A stretch of DNA of 64,000 bases from Anaeramoeba ignava (Eukaryota > Metamonada > Anaeramoebidae). Made by a program: the position numbers and the translations under genes. The notes under the pieces are model-generated. The model ran no database searches. It was not told the origin of the DNA and saw nothing but the letters and a program-made list of their open reading frames with translations. Below, piece by piece: positions 1-10,951 of the stretch. The DNA is taken from contig JAPDFW010000076.1 in the NCBI GenBank assembly GCA_028826165.1, forward strand, positions 203,501-267,500, given 5' to 3'. The first letter of the stretch is position 1; every line of letters starts with the position of its first letter.

Positions 1-1839
1 GTTCTTTTGCTTTGTTTTTTTCGGTTTTTTTTGTTTTTTCGGTTTTTCGGTTTTTTTCGGTTTTTCTTTTTTTTTTGGATTTTCCGTTTTTTTGGGTTTC
101 TTTGTTTTTGTTTCTTTGGGTTGGTGATGTTTTTCGCGGGATGGTTCCATTGTGAAGTCTCTAAGTCTGATGGGGAAAATAATATCAATATTTTCGAAAA
201 TAACTGATTTAATTTCTTGTTCTTGAATCAAGTCAATTTTTCCATCTGAAATTTGTTGAACATTTGCAATTTCGAACCAGCGCTTGTTTTCGTCAGTAGA
301 GCTTGCTTTCCAATAAGCTCTGGGTTTGTTATCATCATTTTTGCCGATTCTATGTCTCAACAAGTATGAAAGAACGATTTTGCGCCAGTTTTCTGTTTGT
401 TGGAGCGCCTTTGAATAGCTCAAATATTGCTTTTTCATTGCTTCTTGTTCTTTTGGATGAATCAAAACAAGATCATTCTGATAGAATATTTTGCTGATCT
501 CCTCCAGTTTGGTTTTGAACTCAGCGACTTGAGTATCCATCCAGTCGCGGATATTGATCAATAGGTCATATGCTTTGAATCCACTATCCAAAATATCGTT
601 ACTAAATAGTGTGTCTATTGAAATTGGGAAATTTCTGAACAATAATATTTTTTCAAAAAATGCCATAAGATTTGTTGTTTCTTGCTCTTTGAAGCTTCCG
701 ATCTTCGTCGGTTTTTTGTCTTGAACAATCTCGAATCCTTTACTCGTGACTTCCTTGTCGATCTTGATTTGGATGTTTTTCACAATAGAAAAATCACCAA
801 GTTTGAGTGTATTCAGATTTTTTGTTTGGAATTTGTCAGTGAAAAATTCAACAACATTCTTGTTGATCCTCATCCACGCTTTTGTGCAACTTGTTGTGCG
901 GAATTTGTGGTGAGGAATAAAGTAAACATATCCTTCAAAATAAACAGGGGGAGGTATTGATGAAGTAATCAAGTCGAGAAATTGTCTGTAAATAAACTGC
1001 AGAAGCGTATTTTGATCGAAAGAAAGAATTTCTGGTGTGATAATATGAATGTTTTTGCTGAAAACAAGTCCCTTTTGTGAGCTTTTCTCTGTTTTTTCGA
1101 GCGGATGAGCTGCGAAAAATTGGCTACTGTGTTCAGGATCATTCGCACCTTTCTTCTCAAAATTGCTCAAATCATCGCGATCCAAAACGAACCATTTTTC
1201 TTGGGAATAATTCAGATACGGAAGTAAATGATGAGTTGTTGATTCGCCTTGTTTTTGTTTGAATATTTGAATCTCAATGCCGCTCGGACGTTCCGAAAAG
1301 GCAAGTAAAATATCAGGATTTTTCTGCAAAAGATCCGAAAATTCAACTCTTGATATTTTATAAAGAACTCGATTTTTCCAGAGCTCCAAATGAGATATTT
1401 TTTGATAAGATAGTTGCAGTTGATGCTGAAGAGAAATGAAGGAAAACTCATCGTATTCTTGATATAACTGAAGAAGATTTTCCGAGCTTGTGTTTTCCTC
1501 TTCTTCCCTTTTGATTTCGCTTACAATCCAATGGTATATATTATATAAATAAGAAAGTAACTGGTCGTTTTTCATTTTGGAAATGCTCAAAATTGGGTGC
1601 GGAATGAGATTGAACAAAGACACGAAGTTGCGAACAATCTGGATGTAGTTGATCCAAGAATCCAATTCGCGCTCGTTGTTGGAAGTCAAGTACAACTGGG
1701 AATTGAGGAGTTTGAGATGAATTATGTACTTATATTTGGATTCGTTCTTTTCGTTGTTAGTATCATCATCAAACGAGATGTTGCCGAAAGTTTCCTGGCA
1801 TGAGATCTTCTTCACCATCAAGTACTTCCGTAGATCAAC
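1..1839 (-). CDS. C-terminal part of the PH/SH3 scaffold protein, frameshifted and open at the left edge
   Basis: On the minus strand one frame (codons ending at multiples of 3) stays open from 1839 to the window edge, about 613 codons, with no start of its own. It begins in the middle of a PH domain: the strands before it (VSYSGNLVMIT, SWHVVLQRM) are in the other frame, encoded by 1835-6553, and the remaining strands and C-terminal helix (VDLRKYLMVKK ... LTSNNERELDSWINYIQIV) are here. A further PH-like domain starts near codon 300 (YFEGYVYFIPHHKF). After a helical segment the visible end is a Lys/Pro/Thr-rich repeat (KPKKTEKPKK) at about 1-110. I read it as the second half of the neighbouring gene, separated by a one-base shift at 1837-1840. 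The frame is certain; whether it is expressed is not. Confidence 0.75.
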
Positions 1840-4800
1840 CACGCGAGACAGCTTCTTGGACGTGCTGGAAAGGTAAAAACAAAGAATCCATCCTCTGAAG
1901 AACCACATGCCAACTCTCCTTCTTCTTGTTTGTGATCATCACCAGATTTCCGCTGTAAGAAACGGGAATGCTCAGCAAATCCTCGTTCCTACTGGCTTCC
2001 CAATTACGCATAAATTCACTTGCCATATCAATTGCAATTTTCGCGTTTTTGGTGTTGAGATCGATTGAGTACGCGTTTCGGAATAATTTAACCGATAATT
2101 TCTTCTCCTCGTAGTTCTCGTTGCTGTTATTCAACAACATCCGATCTTCGAAAATGCTCACATTCATTGCATACTTGCGTTTTTTAGATCTCAAAAACAG
2201 CTCGTTTTGGATCTCTGTTTGAGCAATGTTGCTGTCGTCATAATAATAATTTGAATTGTCCATATTTTGATATTCTTCATTTGAAAGCACGTTGTCATTT
2301 TGCACCATTTCCCATTCCTGGAAATCCTCTGTTTGAGAGAAATCTCCGGTTGTTTCTGACCTTGAGTCCTTGGAAGTTGTATTCTGGAAATCGGGATTAT
2401 TTGTATTTTGGTTCGAATTCGTAAAAAGAGCAGATTTTTCCGAATTTGAGCGGTTAAGTTGAAATTCGCTCATGGTTTTATTTGGATCGTTTGTTTGCGA
2501 ATGGAAACTTCGTTGCTTTTGATGTCCATGAGGATTTGAAAAAGAACCCTTTTGGGAAGAGTGGGTTTGCTGGAAAATTAGTGATGAACAAGGATGAACA
2601 ATTTCCACGTGATTTGCAGGAATTTTGCCTTGATTTCCATCGTCTTTTTTGACGATCCACATTGCACTTTGGGAATCAACAAGCATCAGAAAATCATTTT
2701 CTGAAATGGACAATTCATCATTTGTTTTTGCTTGGTATTTCTCAAGACAGAACACTCTGCGTTGCAGATCGCTGTCTTCCTGTATCAATAGTCTGCACAG
2801 TCTTGAAAGAAGCGTTTTGCGCAAGTTTTGCAAAGCAGAGATCCATTCTTGGCTCTTCTCAACTTGCTCTTTTATTGATTCATCCAGTGAATTCGGATCC
2901 ATTAGTTTGGAAAGAAGATCCGATTCCTGAACAAACTCTCTTTCGAGCCAGGATATCAGTTTCAAATACCGCGGTTTGAACTGAATTAGTAACTCTTTCT
3001 GTGGAAAAAGTGGTTTTTTGAGAATGTTCACAAAATTCCTTCCAATATAAAACACATTCAACCACGACTTGAGTTCTTCTGTTGTGTCAAATCCAAATAT
3101 CCATTCCGTATCGTTTTCCGTTGTCACTCGGAAAGAATATTTCGATTCCACAATTTCCGTTGTTTTTTCGATTTTTTCAATTGCCAAAAACGTGGTGGAA
3201 ATTTTCGGCGCAGCAAGAATATCCTTTCTGTGAGAGAAAACACAGATGTCCCAGCCGTTAACAATAAGCCACTTCTTGCGCCATTTTTTGCGATGGAACC
3301 GTTTGTAAGTTTTGAAAAGATCTCCCTTTAAATACGCAAGTCCTTCTTGGAAAATTGGGATATTTTTTATAACGTCATCTGAAATTGAGTTTACGGATTG
3401 AAACCCGCTTGGTCTGGGATGAAACAAGTAGCTTTTTCTCGCACGAGAGGTTGAGAAGGCGAGGAAATTATCTGTGCGATCTAGTTGTTTCATATCCCAT
3501 CCTATTTCTGAGTGTGCCTGCAAACTTCCTTTTGTGGGTTTAGTGATTTCAACAATTTCAACGGAATCTTCCTTGACATCTCCAATGTCTTTGCCAAGTT
3601 GTGCTTTCATCCATGAATCGACTGATTTTCTGATCAGAATCATCCACTGACCCTTTTTGAATGAAATTTCGTTGTCTTTCGCCTCTTTATAACTTCTGAC
3701 AGGAAATATTCTTGTTCGATAATCATCCGGTTTTTCAATCACGCGTTTTGCTTCAGAAGCCAGGAACCTTTTCTTCCAATTTAACAAACACTGTTTTTTG
3801 GGTGTGTCTTCTGTGCCAAATTTACTTTCCATTTCTGAAATCCATTCAATGATCAAAATCAATTGTTTAGTTCTTCTTTTTAGACATGCAATTTCATAAT
3901 ACAATTTTGTCAAGCTCGCGTTATCCTGGCTATCGAACTCAACCACGACTTGGATACCGTGGAGAACAAAGAGCCATTTCTTGAGATCTTGTTCGTTTTC
4001 CACAGCAAATAGTTTGTACTCATTTTCGTTGAAACGCACCAAGAAAATATATTTGGGCTGATTTTTTCCTGAAGTGATCACACTTTGAGTTGATACAATT
4101 GATCGTGTATCAATAGCGAATATAGGATCGTTCGAAGTCTCGCTACTAAACGATCCAAAAAACCATCCACGAACAACAAACCATAATTTTTCCCATTGAT
4201 TTTTCTTGTTTCTTGTCTGCAGATATCCTTCATGATTTACTGGGAATATTTCTCTTGTCTGCTCATCCTCAATAACATTTTTAAGTAATCCCTTTGCTAT
4301 ACTTGCTTCGTTGACTTGCTTTGTACTGTCTGTTTGCGCTCTTTTCGCATCTTCTTGTTGCTGATTCTCGTTTTTTTTCGCTATTTCAAATATTGGATTC
4401 ACTGCTTTTGTTCCGCTCATTACATTCTCAACTTGAACTCCATATGAATATTTTTCAAATTGCAAATTTGTTTTGAATGAGATTAGCATTCGATTTACCG
4501 GTTGCACTATTAAAATCTTCGATCTTGGAATCAATCCACTTAATCCACCACTTGATCCCCTTAAATACTTCGCATTTTCCTCTTTCAGATTCACAAACCA
4601 TTGTCTTGATACAAATGAAAGCTCTTCCTGATTTTTTAGTGGGATGTTTGAAATGAAGGAATATCCAATCTCCTTTTCCATCAACTCAGGAAAATTGATT
4701 CTTGCCGAAATGGTGAGTAAATAATAGTGTACACTTTTGATAACGGATATTTGGTTTTCTGTAGCCATGATTTTTTGGCGGATGAACAACATTTGATTCG

Positions 4801-6553
4801 AGATATCCCGTTCTTTTTCTGTTTGTGCTGACTGCAATAAATGTATGCTTTCAATTGGTTTTTTTGCGTTTTTATTTTGATTATTATTTTCAATTTGATT
4901 TTGATTTTCAATTTGATTTTGATTCTGATTTTGATTTTCAATTTGATTTTGATTTTGATTTTGATTCTGATTTTGATTTTGATTGTGATTTTGATTCTGA
5001 TTGTCCTTGATTATCTGATATTTTGCAAGTTTTGATTCCAAATTATGATACTTATCCAAAGTCTGTTTTTCTTCAGAAAACATCCCTTCAATCCAAATTA
5101 TTAGTCGCTCTGCCTCTTCCTCATAAAAAGCTCTTTGATTGTACGGAACAGGATTTTTTGTGTTTATATTAGACAGTAAAAACAACGACACTAACCGTTT
5201 GAAATGAGTAATCCATTCTTCCATTGATTGTTTGTCAGGAGTGCAAAAATTCACTTTTGTGCTATTCATCTCCATTTGGAAAGCAAATGGTACATTTAGT
5301 TTGGCTTCTGCACTTGTGATTGAACGTATTTCTGCTGTGTGGAACGTTCTTTCCGGAATAAAATCTTCTTTTGCTCCAAAAATAAAAATGTAGAAATTTG
5401 AAATAACGACCCACTTTGTGATCCATTTAAAATTTTTGCCTTTTTTTTCCTGGATTATCAATTCTTTAGCATAAAAAATATTGAGTTGTTCGAAGATGTA
5501 TGTATTATATTGCGCCGTATTTTGGTCGTCTTTGAGATCTTTATTCGAAGTCTCCTGAACTTGATTGGTCTTGTCTGTTGGTGCTTTTGGAATAGATTGA
5601 TCCATTAAATTAGGGATTAAAAGAAGCATATTATCTGGAGTAAACCATCCAGCAACTCCATTCATTTCTCCGAACCATTCACTATCTTGATACGCCTTAA
5701 GCACTCGAATCACATCGAATTTAGAATATGAGAGACTATCTTTGCTTTGCTCGTCGCGGCTTTTTGAGTAACAAACAAGAAATTGATGTTCAGAACGATA
5801 AAGTTGAGAATGTGTTTTATAAAGTTTTCCAATCAGAAAAATCTCCCAATAGTAAATTGACTGCAGAATGTTTCTGCATGTAGTTAAGTTCTGGTTGATT
5901 TCGTTCGTTTTTGCGTTTGTTAGTTGCTTCTGCATCGCTTTGTTATCCTTTGAAATCAACCAAGTCAGCTGATTTTTTGTTTTATTAACTTCTTCTTTTA
6001 AAAAATCCAAATATGTCAAAAGTAATTTAAAAAGAACAATATCCGTTTGATCGTTTATTCGGAGATTGATTCCAAGAAATGTTTGCGATAATTTGATTGT
6101 AACAATCCATTCATTCACTTCATCTTCACTATTTACTTGAAAGAAATAGATGCGTGATTTTGTTCCAACTTCAAGAACATTTTGCTTTTTGAGTCTTTCT
6201 GTGTCTGCTTTAACAAAAATGATTTCTTTCAGGTTGATTGTTCCTTTATAATCATTGGCATTCTCATTGAAAGTTGCTTCGTTTGAGTAATAATTCAATG
6301 AACTATTCTTTAAAACTAGATATCTTTTTTGCCATATTCTTTTTTGCCAGTTTGTCCGACTTTTCCGGTATTTATATACATATGATTTTTTTTCGATTGG
6401 AATATTTTCTAATGATTCTTGTGGTATTTGTGTTAATGGGCAAAATGCAACAACTTGTTTTGGTGTTAGATTTGTGTAATCTTTCTCCATAATTTCTGTG
6501 TTTTTTTTTGAGAAATTTTTCTCGATTGATTTTTGTAATTCTGCTTGATTCAT
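1835..6553 (-). CDS. multi-PH/multi-SH3 scaffold protein (N-terminal 1572 residues)
   Basis: Probable cytoplasmic or membrane-associated signalling scaffold: PH domains usually bind phosphoinositides or proteins and SH3 domains bind proline motifs. PH-like units start near residues 56, 361, 772, 1069 and 1530, each ending in the expected Trp-containing helix (EVNEWIVTIKL, SMEEWITHFKR, DLKKWLFVLHG, ELKSWLNVFY). SH3-like units follow at about 257, 630, 947 and 1264 (for example FCLEKYQAKTNDELSISEND ... IPANHVEIV), giving an alternating PH-SH3 architecture. A short Asn/Gln tract lies at about 518-558 and a Ser/Asn-rich linker before PH5. The ATG at 6553 is the first in frame. The frame ends at TGA 1835-1837 inside PH5, and the same domain continues in the overlapping frame to the window edge, so this is not the natural C-terminus. 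I know no named orthologue. Confidence 0.85.
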   Translation of the reverse strand: MNQAELQKSIEKNFSKKNTEIMEKDYTNLTPKQVVAFCPLTQIPQESLENIPIEKKSYVYKYRKSRTNWQKRIWQKRYLVLKNSSLNYYSNEATFNENANDYKGTINLKEIIFVKADTERLKKQNVLEVGTKSRIYFFQVNSEDEVNEWIVTIKLSQTFLGINLRINDQTDIVLFKLLLTYLDFLKEEVNKTKNQLTWLISKDNKAMQKQLTNAKTNEINQNLTTCRNILQSIYYWEIFLIGKLYKTHSQLYRSEHQFLVCYSKSRDEQSKDSLSYSKFDVIRVLKAYQDSEWFGEMNGVAGWFTPDNMLLLIPNLMDQSIPKAPTDKTNQVQETSNKDLKDDQNTAQYNTYIFEQLNIFYAKELIIQEKKGKNFKWITKWVVISNFYIFIFGAKEDFIPERTFHTAEIRSITSAEAKLNVPFAFQMEMNSTKVNFCTPDKQSMEEWITHFKRLVSLFLLSNINTKNPVPYNQRAFYEEEAERLIIWIEGMFSEEKQTLDKYHNLESKLAKYQIIKDNQNQNHNQNQNQNQNQNQNQIENQNQNQNQIENQNQIENNNQNKNAKKPIESIHLLQSAQTEKERDISNQMLFIRQKIMATENQISVIKSVHYYLLTISARINFPELMEKEIGYSFISNIPLKNQEELSFVSRQWFVNLKEENAKYLRGSSGGLSGLIPRSKILIVQPVNRMLISFKTNLQFEKYSYGVQVENVMSGTKAVNPIFEIAKKNENQQQEDAKRAQTDSTKQVNEASIAKGLLKNVIEDEQTREIFPVNHEGYLQTRNKKNQWEKLWFVVRGWFFGSFSSETSNDPIFAIDTRSIVSTQSVITSGKNQPKYIFLVRFNENEYKLFAVENEQDLKKWLFVLHGIQVVVEFDSQDNASLTKLYYEIACLKRRTKQLILIIEWISEMESKFGTEDTPKKQCLLNWKKRFLASEAKRVIEKPDDYRTRIFPVRSYKEAKDNEISFKKGQWMILIRKSVDSWMKAQLGKDIGDVKEDSVEIVEITKPTKGSLQAHSEIGWDMKQLDRTDNFLAFSTSRARKSYLFHPRPSGFQSVNSISDDVIKNIPIFQEGLAYLKGDLFKTYKRFHRKKWRKKWLIVNGWDICVFSHRKDILAAPKISTTFLAIEKIEKTTEIVESKYSFRVTTENDTEWIFGFDTTEELKSWLNVFYIGRNFVNILKKPLFPQKELLIQFKPRYLKLISWLEREFVQESDLLSKLMDPNSLDESIKEQVEKSQEWISALQNLRKTLLSRLCRLLIQEDSDLQRRVFCLEKYQAKTNDELSISENDFLMLVDSQSAMWIVKKDDGNQGKIPANHVEIVHPCSSLIFQQTHSSQKGSFSNPHGHQKQRSFHSQTNDPNKTMSEFQLNRSNSEKSALFTNSNQNTNNPDFQNTTSKDSRSETTGDFSQTEDFQEWEMVQNDNVLSNEEYQNMDNSNYYYDDSNIAQTEIQNELFLRSKKRKYAMNVSIFEDRMLLNNSNENYEEKKLSVKLFRNAYSIDLNTKNAKIAIDMASEFMRNWEASRNEDLLSIPVSYSGNLVMITNKKKESWHVVLQRMDSLFLPFQHVQEAVSRG

Positions 6554-7193
6554 TTGGAGTGTTGGAATAGTTTGAAATTTGTGGGTTGTATCATTTTGTT
6601 GTTTTTGTTGTTTTTGAATTTCCTCGATTATTTTGTTATCTGCTGTTATTCTTATGTAATGGCCTTTTTAAATATAAATATTAATTTAAATATTAATATT
6701 AAATTTAATTTTAATTTTAATATTAATTTTAAATGTTAATTTTAATATTAATTTTAATATTAATTTTAATTTTAATTTTTAATTGTAATATTAATTTTAA
6801 TATTAATTTAAATATTAATTTTAATTATTAATTGTAATTTTAATGTTAATTTTAAGTTGGATTTTAAAAAAAAAATTTTTTTGCTTTTTTTTTATTTTTG
6901 GAATGGCAAATTTAATAAATTTTTTTGAAAAGATTATCAAAAATTAATATTATTATTATAATTATTATTTATAAAGACAAAATTAGCATCAATATTGTAA
7001 AATATTTATAAAAATTTAAATAAAAAATTGATATAATTCAAAATTTAAGATCCAACTTCTTTTTGGATTTGATTTAGTTTGTTTTTGATTTAATTTGATT
7101 GGTTTTTTAATTTATTTTGGTTTAATTTAATTTAATTTGTTTGAATTCAATGGAAATTGGAAAATTGTTTTGATTTTGTTTTTTAAATTTGAT
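6554..7193. other. AT-rich intergenic stretch with TTAATATTAATTT-type repeats
   Basis: No gene is seen. 6665-6870 is a degenerate array of short A/T units (AATATTAATTTT and TTTTAATTTT). 7050-7140 holds TTTGATTTAATTTGATT-like runs. It separates the PH/SH3 gene from the mini SH3 gene and presumably contains its promoter, but no defined element can be named. Confidence 0.6.
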
Positions 7194-7358
7194 TTATTTA
7201 CGAGGAAAATATCCTTGTTTATTTGAATTTAAAGAAGTTCCTTGCCAAAATTTTTCTCCTTTATTGGTAATTTCAATAACTTCACCTCTTTTAAATGAAA
7301 GATGTGAAGGAAAAGAAGAGTAATAATCAAATAAGGCAATTCCTTTATTCGAAGTCAT
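7194..7358 (-). CDS. 54-residue SH3-domain-only protein
   Basis: A short reading frame starting with ATG at 7358 encodes a nearly complete SH3 domain and almost nothing else. Visible hallmarks are ALFDYYSSFPSHLSF (the ALYDY strand and RT loop), KRGEVIEI (FxxGDxI), EKFWQGTS (Trp of the peptide groove) and QGYFPRK (GxFP). Only one Trp is present where most SH3 domains have two, and the final strand (usually NYV) is missing. A GTAAAT donor overlaps the last codons at 7201-7196, so the frame could splice into a further exon (an AG lies near 7048); no convincing continuation was found. It lies between the ankyrin-BTB gene and the PH/SH3 gene on the same strand. An exon remnant of an SH3 gene is the main alternative. 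Confidence 0.65.
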   Translation of the reverse strand: MTSNKGIALFDYYSSFPSHLSFKRGEVIEITNKGEKFWQGTSLNSNKQGYFPRK

Positions 7359-7445
7359 TTTGTAAAAAAAATGGGAAAATGAAAAATGAAAAATGAAAAA
7401 TGAAAAAAATGAAAAAAAAAAGATTTTTTGATTATTTAAATTTTC

Positions 7446-10400
7446 TTATTTAAATTTAGTTTTTAATCCTTCAATTTGATCATCAAAACTTGAATCAGGA
7501 TTTAATCGGTAAAATTCAACTGCATCTTCAATTTCTTCAACTTTTTCAAGTGTCATTAATGGATCTAATTTATCAGTATATAAGAAATTAATAAAGAATT
7601 CCATTGCTTCTTTACTTTTTTCACTATAATCATGAACCTCATTTGATGAATCGTTCACACTAAGAAACATTTCTCTAAAAAGACCACTTCTAGCAAGTAA
7701 AACAACACTATGAACATTAATTCTAGTTTCTGCACAAATTATTGAAAAATCAGCTGAACTTCGATTATCATATGCTTTTTTGAGATCACGTAGTAATCCT
7801 TTTTTATATGCCTTTTCTTCCCAATTAATCCCGATTTCTTTGCAAATTTCTTCAATTACTGATGATGATATCTTTTTGTTCACATTTCCTGAATAAATAA
7901 ACTCAATAAACGCTTTCACTTCTTCATCTGTTCGATTCCCAAGAACTTCAGCAACTTTGTTTAATTTATCTTCTCCAATTCGAATTTTCAACATTGAAGA
8001 ATGAACAAAATATGATCCTTCTTTTGAGTGTATTTTCAAATCACATTTTTCTTGTCTTTGGAATATTCCATAAAAATCTTCATTATAACTATTAAATTTC
8101 TTTAAAATAATTGTTGGAATATAAGATCTTCTATTGTAATCAAGTGGTGTCATTCTCTTTTAAACAAAATTAAACAAAAACAAAAGCAATTTGAATATTT
8201 CTAATTCCCAATTTAAATAATAATTTTAATAATAATATTACAAACTATTCCATTAAAAAGAAAAGTTTTTTTTTATTATTTTTTTTTCTAAATTTTTATT
8301 TTTATTTTTACATTCTAAAAAAATTTTTTGGAAATTAAAATTTTCTTTTCTTTTCTTTTCTTTTCTTTTCTTTTCTTTTCAAACATTTTCAATTGATAAA
8401 TCAGCTCCTGCATTCAATAAAACTTGAATAATTTCAAAAGGAAGAGAATACCAAAAACATAAGTGAAGTGGAGTATTTCCCTAATAAGTTTTTTACTTAT
8501 TTTTTTTAATACAATTTATTTTCATTTTCTCTAAATTTTATTTACATTCTTCAATTATAACAAATTTTCAAAATGAATACAATTTATTCTAAATAAATTT
8601 TTTTTTAATTTTTAAAATAAACAAACTTTCTATTATTTTTTTTTCAAATTAATAAATAGATTAATAAATAAATTAATAATTTTTATTATACATTTTGTAA
8701 ATTGACATCTGCTCCTGAATTAATAAGATAAGTAAAAATATCTTTTTCTTTGTTATTTTGACAAAGAAGATGAAGTGGTGTATTTCCCTAATAATAATTT
8801 TTTTTTAATTATAGATTAGTTTTATTTTTATTTTTGAAAAAAAAGATAAATAAAATTTCTTAATTACAAACTATTTGGAAAAAACAAAAATAAACATTAA
8901 ATTTAAAACAAAACAAAACCAAAAATATTTTTGTATTTTACTTCCTTTTTTATTTAGAAATAAATTTTAGATATTTTCTAAATAAATAAAAAAAAATTAT
9001 TTAATAAAAATTTTACATTCTGTTCATTAACATCTAATCCTAATTCAATTAAATATTTGATCATTTGGAGATCTCGACTTTTTTGGCAATAAGAATGAAG
9101 AAGAGTAGAACCCTATTTATTAAATTAAATTAAATTATTTTTATTTTTAAATATGAAAGAAAATTTTACAATCTAATTAAATTTTATCCAAAAAAAAAAA
9201 AAAACAATCAAAAATCTTTTTCTTTTGTTCTTATTAAAAATTTCTTAAAAAAATTACAGCCTAATTAATTCCCAAAAATTAATCTTTTTGTTCTTTTTTT
9301 TTTTTTTATAAAAAGAAAGAAAAAAAAAATTACATCTTTCATTTTGCAATCAAAGTTTTTTGAAATGAGAAAATTGATAATTTCAGTACTTGAACCAGAA
9401 TCTGTATTAATATAAGATAAATTGAATCCCTAATAAAAAAAAATATTATGATATTAATATCATTAATAGAAATATTTTTTATTTTGATCTGTTAAGATCA
9501 ATTTACTTTTTTATCTTTTAAAATATCTTCACTGTAAAGCATTTTTACTAAATCAATTGATTTGGAATTGATACAAGCATAATCAAAAGGAGTATATCCC
9601 TTTTTGTTTTTATAATATAAGTAATTAAAAAGATCGAATAAGAGATGAAAAATAAAATTTACAAACTAATAAATGATAAAATTAATTATTTAAAGAAATT
9701 TGAAAATTAACAAATTATATTTTACGTTCTATTGAAAAATATTTTTTTTTAAGTTTTAGAAAATTTTTCAAAAATTTTGTTCTTCTTTTCTTTTTTTTTG
9801 GTTTACATTAGTTGCTGTTAAGGAAGAATTCTTTTCAAATACTATCTTAACTAACTCTTTATTTCCTGTACGTGCTGCAATATGAAGAATTGTATCATTC
9901 TATTTATTTCCACAAAAAAAAAGTTATTTAAATATTTCCTAATAAAAATATTAATAAAAATACATTCTAAAAATGAATTAGAAATAATTTTAATTAAAAT
10001 ATAAATTAGCAAATAATAAAATAATGGAATACAATCTAAATCATTTTGAAAATGAATATAAGAGAATTTTGGAATAAATAAAAGTAATTTTTTTTTCACT
10101 GTTTTAATAGATGTATCTGCTCCTTTTGAAAGTAAAAAAATAACATTTGGAATGATTTGTTTTTTAATTGCATAAAATAATGGTGTTTCTCCCTTAAAAT
10201 GAAATTAAATAAAATAAGATTAAAATGATTTTATTTATTCAAATTTAAAAATTACAAACTAAAAGAAAATTGATGATTTAATTAATTAATTAAAAAAAAA
10301 GGAAAACTCTTTTTTATATTTTTATATTTATTTTTCTTTTACTTTCTATTAATAAAAAAGAAATCATTTTAAATCAAAAAAGAGAATTTTCTTTTTTTTT

Positions 10401-10844
10401 TTTTAGAATTACATTTTTTGAATTAATATCAAAATGTTTAAGACCAAATTGGAGAACTTCATCTGTTTGAGGAAGTTTGCAAATATAATGAAGCAAAGTA
10501 TTATTTTTCTATTAAAATTTCAAATTAAATTAAATTAAATCAAAAATAATTTAGAATTTTTTTTATTTTATTTTATTTTTTGGATTAAAATACTTTAGAA
10601 GAAAATTTAAAAGATTTTTTTTCAATCATATTTTGAATAACTGTAAGAGCACCATCCTTAGTTAAATGAGCTGCACATTTAAATATCTATATTAAAATAA
10701 AAAGAATATTTTAAATTTGCTTTTTGCTTTTTCTTCTTTTTTTTTGAATTTAAATAAAATAAAATTAAATACCCAATGTTGATCGTTATTAGAAATATTA
10801 GGTTTTTCTGAATGTTCTTTTAAAGTTTTTACTTGATAAGACAT
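7446..10844 (-). CDS. ankyrin-repeat/BTB protein with one ankyrin repeat per exon (11 exons)
   Basis: Exons from 5' to 3' on the minus strand: 10844-10773, 10686-10594, 10508-10413, 10192-10100, 9899-9807, 9599-9507, 9429-9334, 9112-9017, 8787-8692, 8480-8385, 8156-7446. They join in phase 0 into about 544 residues. Exons 2-10 each hold one ankyrin repeat of 31-32 residues, typically opening at the first consensus residue (GNTPLHL, GETPLFY, GYTPFDY, GSTLLHS) and closing with a D(V/I)N-x-QN turn. The last exon completes a partial repeat (RMTPLDYN) and carries a degenerate BTB region and a clear C-terminal BTB/POZ domain (ADFSIICAETRINVHSVVLL, ARSGLFREMF). BTB proteins commonly dimerise and may serve as cullin-3 adaptors. 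All introns are GT-AG. It shares its 5' flank with CAP (107 bp, divergent). Confidence 0.88.
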
Positions 10845-10951
10845 TTACTTTCTTAAATTTAAAATGATTAATTTTAAAAAAAAAAAGAAAAAAAATGAAA
10901 TTTTAATTTTTACATTTTTCATTTTTCTTTTTTATTTAAAAATAATCAAAA

